A stretch of DNA of 5,243 nucleotides from NCBI GenBank assembly GCA_021812865.1, contig JAKAMP010000248.1, forward strand, positions 1 through 5,243, in the 5' to 3' direction. Numbering within the stretch: the stretch's first letter is position 1; each line of letters opens with the position of its first letter. The notes beneath the pieces were generated by a model that was given only the letters and a program-made list of their open reading frames with translations, searched no databases and was not told the DNA's origin. This document shows, piece after piece, positions 1 through 5,243 of the stretch. The position numbers and the translations under genes are program-made. This DNA is from Bacteroidota bacterium (GTDB lineage: Bacteria; Bacteroidota; Bacteroidia; Bacteroidales; JAAYUG01).

Positions 1-955
1 AGACCAGCGAATTGTGCATGAGCAGGGCCGTGAAAAACCAGCTTCCATCACTGTACTCGGTCTGCATTTTAGGGATGTTTGGAAATTTCGATGCAATGGT
101 GCTCAGATTGGTAATGAAGGTATTGGCCGATGAGGTGTCTCCGCCCGTATACAGGTGATGGGCAACGGCATAACATTTCGTCATGTCCATGTATTGGGTA
201 TAATCCGAGGGTCTGCCGGACCATGCATTTTCGATGCCGATCACCTCAGGACCGATCATTCTGGGAAAAACATTGAGGTTGGCCCGGTTTGAGTCGAGCG
301 CATCATATACCTTGCTGAACGCAGTGGCGTAAGAGGCCACTTTGTAAGTGCTGTCAAGATTGGCATCGTAAACAGACTGTTCCTGGGGCATGAAGATGCA
401 GCCCTCGTATCCCGGATTGAAATTGGGTTCGTTCTGGATGCTGATGTACCTGGCGTTGATACCTCGGTTCTGGTATTGCAAAAGGCTCTGGTACCACCAG
501 TTGGCAAAACCGTTGTAAACGAAGTTGCCCGTTGAATCAGTGGCAAGGGTAGCCATGGTTCCGTTGTTGGCCGGCAGGCCATTGCTCTTGTACTTCCCGG
601 GAGGCGACCAGGAGGTGATGAGAATGTCTATGGGATTACGCTTGTTCGCCTCCTGAACAATGTAGGCACAGTCATCCATTGGCTGATTTATTCCTCCCTC
701 GTTCATATAGTCGTTGCGCAAACGGAGGATCGATATTCCGAGGTCTTTGAACAGGTAATCGAGGATGGTCGATTTATATGGATGGGCCGTGAGCCATCCC
801 TCATACCAGGCAATGGAGCCGCCGAACCCATCAATCGTCTGTTTGCTGGCCGACACGGTAACCGGAATCCTCTCCTGTGCCACGAGCGGCATAAACAGGA
901 TGCTGCTAAGGAGAATAGAAAACGCAATGCGTATAGTTTTCTTCATGATCTTCAT
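1..955 (-). CDS. Secreted glycoside hydrolase family 30 (GH30) enzyme, N-terminal part
   Basis: I read this frame by hand from the reverse complement. It is open from ATG at 955 to the left edge (318 codons) and the C-terminus lies outside the window. Residues 1-26 form a signal peptide: a Lys/Arg-rich start, a hydrophobic core, and likely cleavage at LVA|Q. The (beta/alpha)8 fold begins with IDGFGGS (41-47), the usual GH30 opening. LRLRND (77-82), SWSPPGKYKSNG (115-126), the acid/base motif ISIQNEPN with E176, HHLYTGG (266-272) and the nucleophile motif MQTEYS with E300 follow in family order. WSPPxxxKSNG and the QNEPN...YEGC arrangement recall the bacterial GH30 xylanase branch (subfamily 8-like), so xylan or glucuronoxylan is the likeliest substrate, but this is inference; a beta-glucosidase or beta-fucosidase branch is not excluded. 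A second ATG at 946 is possible; I prefer 955 because of the A-rich GAGTAAA just upstream. It is transcribed away from the MNT-HEPN pair, and no carbohydrate partners are visible. Confidence 0.9.
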   Translation of the reverse strand, partial: MKIMKKTIRIAFSILLSSILFMPLVAQERIPVTVSASKQTIDGFGGSIAWYEGWLTAHPYKSTILDYLFKDLGISILRLRNDYMNEGGINQPMDDCAYIVQEANKRNPIDILITSWSPPGKYKSNGLPANNGTMATLATDSTGNFVYNGFANWWYQSLLQYQNRGINARYISIQNEPNFNPGYEGCIFMPQEQSVYDANLDSTYKVASYATAFSKVYDALDSNRANLNVFPRMIGPEVIGIENAWSGRPSDYTQYMDMTKCYAVAHHLYTGGDTSSANTFITNLSTIASKFPNIPKMQTEYSDGSWFFTALLMHNSLV

Positions 956-969
956 TTTACTCTATAATG

Positions 970-977
970 CAAAATTA
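970..977 (-). promoter_or_regulatory. Candidate Bacteroidota -7 box for the GH30 gene
   Basis: On the minus strand this reads TAATTTTG, a full match to the Bacteroidota -7 consensus TAnnTTTG, and it ends 14 bases before the GH30 ATG at 955. That would give a very short leader of roughly ten bases. A TTTG lies upstream in GGTTTGACC, but only 11 bases separate it from the box, closer than the usual 19 or so, so the -33 element is not convincing. The site is a sequence match only. Confidence 0.35.
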
Positions 978-993
978 AGCGTCTGGGTCAAAC

Positions 994-1003
994 CTGCCCG
1001 GAA
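994..1003 (+). repeat. Left copy of 10-bp direct repeat CTGCCCGGAA
   Basis: This copy lies in the spacer between the GH30 and nucleotidyltransferase genes and is followed six bases later by TTAATTTTT. An identical CTGCCCGGAA is found at 1952-1961, also followed by TTAATTTT. The two copies bracket the MNT-HEPN pair. A 10-base match alone is expected by chance several times in a window of this length, so the significance rests on position and the shared trailing motif. Confidence 0.35.
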
Positions 1004-1147
1004 AATGAATTAATTTTTGAAAAAAAGACGACCTGTTTGTAATCTTCATGAAAAACATAGAAGTGCATATTCGCTGATATGTTATACGCTCTGTCCGTTC
1101 AGTAACCATGGTTATGCCCTGCTGGTGTGAGTATCTGATAAATTGAT

Positions 1148-1155
1148 TACCTTTG
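1148..1155 (+). promoter_or_regulatory. Candidate -7 box for the MNT-HEPN operon
   Basis: The sequence TACCTTTG matches TAnnTTTG exactly and ends only four bases before the nucleotidyltransferase ATG at 1160. If it is used, transcription would begin at or next to the start codon, giving a leaderless or nearly leaderless mRNA. No TTTG is seen at the expected -33 distance, which lowers confidence. There is no Shine-Dalgarno-like sequence before the ATG, which is compatible with leaderless initiation. Confidence 0.35.
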
Positions 1156-1159
1156 GTTT

Positions 1160-1477
1160 ATGGTTGAGAAGAACGAAATATTAAATCGGATTAAGGAATC
1201 TGTAAGGTCAGTGATGCCCGACGCAGTGATCATTTTATATGGATCGGCAGCTCGTGGGGAGAATCGTCCGGATTCTGATATTGATTTGCTTGTTCTGCTT
1301 AATAAATCGGCGGTTTCAAGAGAAGATGAAATCAAAATAAAGTATCCTTTATACGAAATTGAATTTGATACAGGCACTATTATCAGTCCATTGGTCCTTT
1401 CAAAGTCAGATTGGGAATCACGGCATAAAATCACTCCATTCTACGATGGTGTTGACAAAGAAGGGATTGTGTTATGA
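1160..1477 (+). CDS. Minimal nucleotidyltransferase (MNT), antitoxin-like partner of HEPN protein
   Basis: This 105-aa protein is a stand-alone DNA polymerase beta-type nucleotidyltransferase domain. It carries the signature LYGSAARGENRPDSDIDLLV at 26-45: G28-S29 for the nucleotide triphosphate, D40 and D42 as the metal-binding carboxylates, and a likely third carboxylate at D70 in EIEFDTG after the next strand. The active site therefore looks intact. In characterised type VII systems the MNT partner neutralises the HEPN toxin by adding AMP to it, and that is the inferred role here. It overlaps the following gene by four bases (ATGA), the classic sign of translational coupling. Its GC content in hand-counted 60-base lines is about 27-52%, mostly lower than in the flanking genes, which suggests acquisition as a cassette. 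A role in antibiotic modification is unlikely because the C-terminal substrate domain of such enzymes is missing. Confidence 0.9.
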   Translation: MVEKNEILNRIKESVRSVMPDAVIILYGSAARGENRPDSDIDLLVLLNKSAVSREDEIKIKYPLYEIEFDTGTIISPLVLSKSDWESRHKITPFYDGVDKEGIVL

Positions 1478-1866
1478 ATGATTCTGAAAGACAAGAGCTT
1501 ATTCATTACCGAATCCGCAGGGCATTTCAGACCCTTGAAGAAATAGATATTTTGGTTAAAAACCAATTATGGGCCACCGCGATCAATAGACTCTATTATG
1601 CCTGCTATTATGCAGTAACCGCTCTGCTGCTTAAAAATAATCTTACGCCCCATACGCATGGGGGAGTACGTCAAATGTTTGGTCTTCATTTTATTAAAAC
1701 GGGCTTGATCAATGCTGAACTGGGGAAATTTTACAGCGATATTTCCGATAAAAGGCAAATTGGGGATTATGATGATTTTGTGATTATAAAGGAAGAAGAT
1801 ATGAATGAGCTGATTCCCGCTGCAAAAGAGTTGATTCATTCCATAGAAAAGATGGTGAAATCATAG
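1474..1866 (+). CDS. HEPN domain protein (UPF0332-like), putative toxin of MNT-HEPN module
   Basis: This 130-aa, mostly helical protein begins inside the stop codon of the nucleotidyltransferase gene. The stretch WATAINRLYYACYYAVTALL (33-52) is the typical aromatic second helix of HEPN (PF05168/UPF0332-like) proteins, and HTHGGVRQMFGLHFIKTGL (60-78) and KRQIGDYDDF (93-102) are the other recognisable family blocks. HEPN toxins are usually RNases with an RX4-6H motif. Here the block at the usual position has R94-QIG-D98-Y99 with no histidine, as in many UPF0332 proteins as I recall them; the only R...H spacing that fits is R66-x5-H72, earlier in the chain. Nuclease activity is therefore uncertain. 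Together with the MNT partner it most likely forms a toxin-antitoxin or phage-defence complex; a substrate-binding subunit for the nucleotidyltransferase is the alternative. The assignment to the HEPN fold is firm, the activity is not. Confidence 0.88.
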   Translation: MNDSERQELIHYRIRRAFQTLEEIDILVKNQLWATAINRLYYACYYAVTALLLKNNLTPHTHGGVRQMFGLHFIKTGLINAELGKFYSDISDKRQIGDYDDFVIIKEEDMNELIPAAKELIHSIEKMVKS

Positions 1867-1951
1867 AATTCCGGTGAACTGCAGCAGGCTAAGCCGGTGA
1901 GGATGAAAAGTGAAATTTAATATAAATTCCTTTTACGCAAAAAGGTACACT

Positions 1952-1961
1952 CTGCCCGGAA
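1952..1961 (+). repeat. Right copy of 10-bp direct repeat CTGCCCGGAA
   Basis: This copy is 54 bases before the MFS exporter start and is followed three bases later by TTAATTTT. It matches the copy at 994-1003, on the other side of the MNT-HEPN pair. TAATTTTA at 1966-1973 is one base off the TAnnTTTG -7 consensus, so the repeat could equally be a regulatory box just upstream of the exporter promoter. Confidence 0.35.
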
Positions 1962-2015
1962 TCCTTAATTTTACTCTTTCAACTGAACTGGTGGACCTTT
2001 TTAGTAAGTGCATAC

Positions 2016-3347
2016 ATGGCAACTGACAGGTTAAAAATGGGCAGCAAACCCGGACTCAAAAATATCTTCCGCTCCCTTCAATACCGTAACTACAGGCTTT
2101 TTTTCAGCGGACAAAGCATTTCGCTCATCGGAACCTGGATTCAGCGCATCGCCACCCCCTGGCTTGTTTACCATCTTACCGATTCACCTTTCCTTTTAGG
2201 GCTGGTTGGTTTTGCCGGACAAATCCCCACCTTTCTCATTGCTCCTTTTGCCGGTGTGCTTACCGACCGTTGGAACCGCTACCATCTCCTCATTGCCACC
2301 CAGGTGCTGGCCATGATTCAGGCGTTGGTGCTTGCCGGGCTGTATTTTGGAGGTTCTATTACGGTATGGGAAATCGTCATCCTCAGTATGTTCCTGGGAA
2401 TTGTGAATGCCTTTGATGTGCCTGCCCGCCAGTCGTTCGTGGTCGAGATGGTCGAGAAGAAGGAAGATCTTGGCAATGCCATTGCCCTGAATTCTTCCAT
2501 GGTAAATGGCGCCCGCCTGCTGGGACCTTCCATAGCCGGAATTCTAATCGCCCTCACCGGAGAAGGTGTATGTTTCCTACTGAACGGACTGAGTTACCTC
2601 TTTGTCATCGCTTCCCTGCTGATGATGAAGGTCAATCCCCGCGCCATTCTAAGAAAAGATACCCTCGTGATCCATGAGATGAAGGAAGGATTCCGGTATG
2701 CATTCGGATTTCCTCCTATACGGTATATCATTCTCCTGTTGGGTCTCATTAGTCTCATGGGCATGCCTTATACCGTGCTGATGCCGGTGGTGGCCAAAGT
2801 CATATTGCACGGCGGCGCACATACCTTTGGCTTTCTTATGGGGGCATCCGGCCTCGGAGCGCTGACCGGCGCCTTCTTTCTTGCTTCCAGGAAGAATGCC
2901 CTGGGACTTGACCGCCTCATTCCCGCTGCTGCGGCTGTATTCGGCTTGGGACTGGTGGTCTTCTCCTTCTCGCATGTCTTTATTCTATCCATGATAATCA
3001 TGGTATTCATTGGACTGGGCATGATGATGCAGATGGCTGCCAGCAATACCATTTTGCAAACCATTGTCGACGACGACAAACGCGGCCGCGTGATGAGCTT
3101 TTATACCATGGCGTTCATGGGAGCGGCGCCTTTTGGAAGTTTCCTGGCCGGATCTCTCGCCAAGGCAGTCGGAGCCCCGTATACCATCCTGTTTGGGGGT
3201 GTGGCCTGCATCATTGGCGCAATCCTGTTTGCCCGGAAATTGCCCGAAATCAAAACCATCATTCATCCCATTTATGTGCGCCTTGGATTCGTTCCCGCTG
3301 GCTCCCCCGGTATTCAGTCCACCGCCGTTGCACCGGAAGAACAATAA
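2016..3347 (+). CDS. MFS transporter, MFS_3 / EntS-like exporter
   Basis: This 443-aa inner-membrane protein has the length and block order of the MFS_3 (PF05977, enterobactin-exporter-like) family, with 10-12 hydrophobic helices. After a short cytoplasmic start comes RNYRLFFSGQSISLIGTWIQ (24-43), the family hallmark of helix 1. The loop 2-3 motif A variant GVLTDRWNR (80-88) has the conserved D84 and R85. NAFDVPARQSFVVEMV (131-146) and NGARLLGPSIAGILI (164-178) follow, the latter being a motif C-like antiporter signature. In the second half, DDKRGRVMSFYTMAFMG (353-369) and the GSFLAGSLA helix are again typical. Proton-driven export of a small molecule (drug, siderophore or metabolite) is the inferred role; the substrate cannot be told from sequence. 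ATG at 2016 was chosen because it gives the full N-terminus; an ATG at 2037 would also preserve the fold. The gene stands alone: 149 bases after the HEPN gene and 485 bases before the lipoproteins. GC is about 48-58% in sampled lines. Confidence 0.93.
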   Translation: MATDRLKMGSKPGLKNIFRSLQYRNYRLFFSGQSISLIGTWIQRIATPWLVYHLTDSPFLLGLVGFAGQIPTFLIAPFAGVLTDRWNRYHLLIATQVLAMIQALVLAGLYFGGSITVWEIVILSMFLGIVNAFDVPARQSFVVEMVEKKEDLGNAIALNSSMVNGARLLGPSIAGILIALTGEGVCFLLNGLSYLFVIASLLMMKVNPRAILRKDTLVIHEMKEGFRYAFGFPPIRYIILLLGLISLMGMPYTVLMPVVAKVILHGGAHTFGFLMGASGLGALTGAFFLASRKNALGLDRLIPAAAAVFGLGLVVFSFSHVFILSMIIMVFIGLGMMMQMAASNTILQTIVDDDKRGRVMSFYTMAFMGAAPFGSFLAGSLAKAVGAPYTILFGGVACIIGAILFARKLPEIKTIIHPIYVRLGFVPAGSPGIQSTAVAPEEQ

Positions 3348-3832
3348 AGTTCCTGAATATATTGATGAATTGCTTCGTATCTGCGCTTCTCCACAAAGAT
3401 CAATGGTATGAACCCCAGCCTTTAAATTATCCCCAGAGGATGATCATTTCGCGAAATCCTGAATGATTTTCTTTGGAATGTTCTTTTTCAGGCATCTTTG
3501 AACCATGACAGGTTTATTATTCCTCAAATAATTCCTGATGCAATTTATGGAGACTTCCTTTTCTGGCTAATATGGCCTCAAATTGTAATAAAAACCCGCC
3601 GGGAATGATTTGTTTATTTCAGGCAATGAAGCGATTTCTTATCGTCCTTCATTTTAAAATTGAAATTTTAAGGTTCCGGACTCTTGTGGTACCCACGCAA
3701 CCAATTCGGCTGGTTATTCATCTTTACAATGTATTTATCTGAAACACCAATGAACAGAGAAATGGAGGGGGACCATTAGCGGGAATCCCTGCAGTATCTT
3801 TAAAGAATCCATCACTTCCTTACACCAGTTTT
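3348..3832 (+). other. 485-base region without a convincing gene
   Basis: No frame on either strand gives a recognisable protein. The longest new plus-strand frame is a 56-codon one (3572-3742) with a basic, nondescript product and no start signal. Two small palindromes are present: ATTTCGCGAAAT (3446-3457) and TTAAAATT-GA-AATTTTAA (3654-3671), plus GGGAATCCC at 3781-3789. TATCTTTA at 3795-3802 is one base away from TAnnTTTG and lies 30 bases before the first lipoprotein start, so the lipoprotein promoter may be here. No hairpin followed by a T-run was found after the MFS stop codon. Confidence 0.5.
3654..3671. repeat. AT-rich 8-bp inverted repeat with 2-base centre
   Basis: TTAAAATT and AATTTTAA are exact reverse complements separated by GA. 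The centre is too short for a stable hairpin loop, so a protein-binding operator or a chance AT-rich palindrome is more likely than a terminator. It lies 162 bases upstream of the first lipoprotein start. Confidence 0.3.
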
Positions 3833-4390
3833 ATGAATAAAATATATTCCATTCTTTTTCTTGCCGCTGCTTTATTCACAGCCTGTAACAAGGGCACCGA
3901 TATCGGCCGGTTTGACAGCGCTGTGGTGGACAGCGGATCCAATCAGAATAAGTTCCGTCAGATCACTTTTACCTTCAGCATTGTCAACCGTTCCGGAGAA
4001 TATCTCAATACAACGAGCATCGACAGCATTCAGCTCACGGTGAACGGCAAATACTGGGGCGTTTTTTCTTCCGAAGCCAATGATACCTCCCAATTGACCG
4101 ACCAGGTTATCAATGATGTCGGTTTTTCTTCCACCAAGGTGACGTATCTCGCGGTGGCTCCTTATACTCTCAGTACGACTAACCTTCAGACCGCAGGCGA
4201 TGTGGTTAATTACCTGAACGACCGGATCGTGCTTACGCCTGGCGACTATGTCTGCGAAATAACTGCATTGAAATTTCACGATCTGAAAAACCAGTGGGTT
4301 GCTCTGAAGCCACAGCTATATACAGTGTTTAGTGTGGTGGCAAATAACACCAGCGCCTATGTGGGCGACATTGTAATAACCATGAATTAA
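3833..4390 (+). CDS. Lipoprotein of unknown function (185 aa)
   Basis: The N-terminus MNKIYSILFLAAALFTAC is a lipoprotein signal peptide: one lysine, a hydrophobic core, and a lipobox FTAC with the lipidated cysteine at C18. CNKGTDIG follows, a short polar stretch; it is not clearly the acidic export signal that sends Bacteroidota lipoproteins to the cell surface, so the final face is undecided. The mature part (about 167 residues) is rich in Ser, Thr, Asn and alternating hydrophobic residues, for example QITFTFSIVNRSG (43-55) and SIDSIQLTVNGKYWGVF (62-78), which suggests a beta-sandwich fold. I do not recognise the family and give no function. A tail of alternating residues (VFSVVANNTSAYVGDIVITM) closes the protein with another likely strand pair. 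It begins the lipoprotein series; the next gene starts 11 bases after its stop, so the two are probably co-transcribed. ATG at 3833 is the only start that keeps the signal peptide. Confidence 0.85.
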   Translation: MNKIYSILFLAAALFTACNKGTDIGRFDSAVVDSGSNQNKFRQITFTFSIVNRSGEYLNTTSIDSIQLTVNGKYWGVFSSEANDTSQLTDQVINDVGFSSTKVTYLAVAPYTLSTTNLQTAGDVVNYLNDRIVLTPGDYVCEITALKFHDLKNQWVALKPQLYTVFSVVANNTSAYVGDIVITMN

Positions 4391-4401
4391 TCTGTCCATC
4401 C

Positions 4402-4770
4402 ATGAAATGCTTGTTACTGTTGATATTCCCTGTGTTGCTTCTTACTTCATGCGATTCTGAATCAAGCCTCCGGGTACGCAACCAGCTTCCTTATGCGGTG
4501 GTTGAAAACGTTGACTGGGGCGGAATACCTGTCAGCAGCCAGATCATTCCGGGCGAAACCAGCCAGAAAATAACCATTATGGAAAATGAGATGTATTATA
4601 ATATCCATCTCCCCTCGGCCTTTCCCCTGAAATTCTATATCAATGTGAATGGCGACAGGGTATTTGTCCAGACCAGGAAATCTTACCTGCTGAATAGGGA
4701 TAACGATCTTACCATCGACCTATGCGACACTACCCAGGTATTCAATCCACTGATGGATAAAACCAATTAG
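4402..4770 (+). CDS. Small lipoprotein of unknown function (122 aa)
   Basis: MKCLLLLIFPVLLLTSC is a compact lipoprotein signal peptide with lipobox LTSC and lipidated cysteine C17. DSES follows directly; acidic residues right after the cysteine are what the Bacteroidota surface-export signal tends to contain, so surface exposure is plausible. The mature domain of about 105 residues starts with SLRVRNQLPYAVVENVDWGG (22-41) and continues with IIPGETSQKITI (48-59), the pattern of a small all-beta domain found in uncharacterised Bacteroidota lipoproteins. I recognise no named family and no catalytic motif. A second cysteine (C108, in DLCDTT) has no obvious partner in the mature chain apart from the lipidated one. 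The gene follows the 185-aa lipoprotein by 11 bases and probably shares its mRNA, which suggests the two products act together in the envelope. Confidence 0.85.
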   Translation: MKCLLLLIFPVLLLTSCDSESSLRVRNQLPYAVVENVDWGGIPVSSQIIPGETSQKITIMENEMYYNIHLPSAFPLKFYINVNGDRVFVQTRKSYLLNRDNDLTIDLCDTTQVFNPLMDKTN

Positions 4771-4869
4771 TTTGCTTTATATGAAATCTTTTCGGAATTT
4801 GCAAGCAAGAATAAAACGCATTTAACGAAATAACAGGATGAACATTGTGGCGCCAGGGATTTCAAATAA

Positions 4870-5243
4870 ATGAGAAAATTCCCTGAAATATTGTCCCTCT
4901 TACTTATCACTGGCATGCTCCTGGCCAGTTGTGCGATTTATAACCCGAAACCCACCGGTATCGCTCTGATCACTGCCAAAAAGGAATTGAAAGCAGACGC
5001 AGGCGTTTCGGCTATTCCATCCGCATATGCCAACCTTTCGTACGGATTGACCAAGGCCCTGGCCATCCAGGCTTTCGGAAGCCTGGAGCCCGCTCATTGC
5101 TATTATTTCCAGGGAGCAGGCGGGTTCTATAAAGGATATGCAAACCATGCTGTATTGGAAGTGTATGTCGGGTATGGCTTTGGATACGGAAATGCATACA
5201 ATCTCACATTAGAATTCGAGAACACTACAAAATTCAAGGTTGA
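4870..5243 (+). CDS. Lipoprotein with outer-membrane beta-barrel-like domain, N-terminal part
   Basis: I read this frame by hand; it is open from ATG at 4870 to the right edge (124 codons plus two bases) and is incomplete at its 3' end. The signal peptide MRKFPEILSLLLITGMLLASC ends in lipobox LASC with the lipidated cysteine at C21, followed by AIYNPKP. The mature part resembles a recurrent type of small Bacteroidota lipoprotein that begins with a short proline-containing segment and then a self-repeating beta pattern: a strand around ITAKKELKADAGVS (34-47), then ANLSYGLTKALAIQAFGSL (54-72), a GAGGFYKG turn (82-89) and LEVYVGYGFGYGNAYN (96-111). Alternating Gly/aromatic strands are typical of 8- to 10-stranded outer-membrane barrels, so an outer-membrane location is inferred. 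Function is unknown. The 99-base gap to the preceding gene could hold its own promoter, but I see no clean consensus there. Confidence 0.82.
   Translation, partial: MRKFPEILSLLLITGMLLASCAIYNPKPTGIALITAKKELKADAGVSAIPSAYANLSYGLTKALAIQAFGSLEPAHCYYFQGAGGFYKGYANHAVLEVYVGYGFGYGNAYNLTLEFENTTKFKV

Noticed and set aside
256..582. Minus-strand open frame of 108 codons inside the GH30 region
   Set aside because: It is in a different frame from the GH30 reading, which carries both catalytic motifs in order without interruption.
765..1013. Plus-strand open frames across the GH30 start region
   Set aside because: They lie antisense to the GH30 signal peptide and N-terminal domain, and their translations show no domain.
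1871..1900. Two CCGGTGA copies after the HEPN stop considered as a terminator or repeat element
   Set aside because: They are direct, not inverted, so they form no stem, and a 7-base repeat is not significant.
2985..3344. Antisense open frame of 119 codons within the MFS gene
   Set aside because: The plus-strand frame carries unmistakable MFS_3 motifs throughout; the antisense product is low-complexity His/Asn/Gly-rich, as expected for a shadow.
3133..3411. Plus-strand open frame overlapping the MFS 3' end
   Set aside because: It is out of frame with the MFS gene and most of its length lies inside that gene; the product is proline/serine-rich without motifs.
3446..3457. ATTTCGCGAAAT considered as a specific operator
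   Set aside because: About one 12-base perfect palindrome is expected by chance in this length, and it is far from the nearest downstream start; mentioned only as part of the spacer.
3597..3604. CCCGCCGGG-like motif considered as an intrinsic terminator
   Set aside because: The stem is only three to four pairs and no T-run follows on either strand, so it does not qualify.
3572..3742. A 56-codon plus-strand open frame in the spacer before the lipoproteins
   Set aside because: The product is short, basic and unlike any family I know, it has no start signal, and it overlaps the AT-rich palindrome; chance is the simplest explanation.

Overview
The window looks like a chromosomal fragment from a member of the Bacteroidota, probably of the order Bacteroidales or a relative. 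The evidence is several lipoproteins with short Bacteroidota-style signal peptides, A-rich rather than GGAGG-like sequence ahead of start codons, TAnnTTTG -7-type promoter boxes, a secreted GH30 glycosidase, and moderate GC content. The genus cannot be named from this sequence.

Layout. Positions 1-955 (minus strand) hold the N-terminal 318 codons of a secreted family 30 glycoside hydrolase; both catalytic glutamates are inside the window and the C-terminus runs off the left edge. A 204-base divergent spacer follows. Positions 1160-1866 (plus) hold a translationally overlapping minimal nucleotidyltransferase (MNT) and HEPN-domain pair, the architecture of a type VII-like toxin-antitoxin or defence module. 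This pair is visibly more AT-rich than its neighbours. Positions 2016-3347 (plus) encode a full-length MFS_3-type (EntS-like) drug/siderophore exporter. A 485-base stretch without a convincing gene follows. From 3833 to the right edge lie three consecutive plus-strand lipoproteins: a 185-aa and a 122-aa protein of unknown function separated by 11 bases, then a 5'-complete, 3'-truncated lipoprotein that resembles the small outer-membrane beta-barrel-like proteins of Bacteroidota.

How the parts relate. The GH30 enzyme points to degradation of plant-type polysaccharide (possibly xylan) outside the cytoplasm, but no SusC/SusD pair or other carbohydrate gene is visible, so a polysaccharide utilisation locus cannot be claimed. 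The MNT-HEPN pair sits as a self-contained cassette between the divergent GH30 and MFS genes, and a short direct repeat (CTGCCCGGAA) lies on both sides of it. The three lipoproteins may form an envelope-associated unit. No tRNA, rRNA, CRISPR array, transposase or strong intrinsic terminator was seen. The best candidates for something under-described are the MNT-HEPN cassette, which lacks the classical RX4HXY motif at the usual place, and the lipoprotein cluster.
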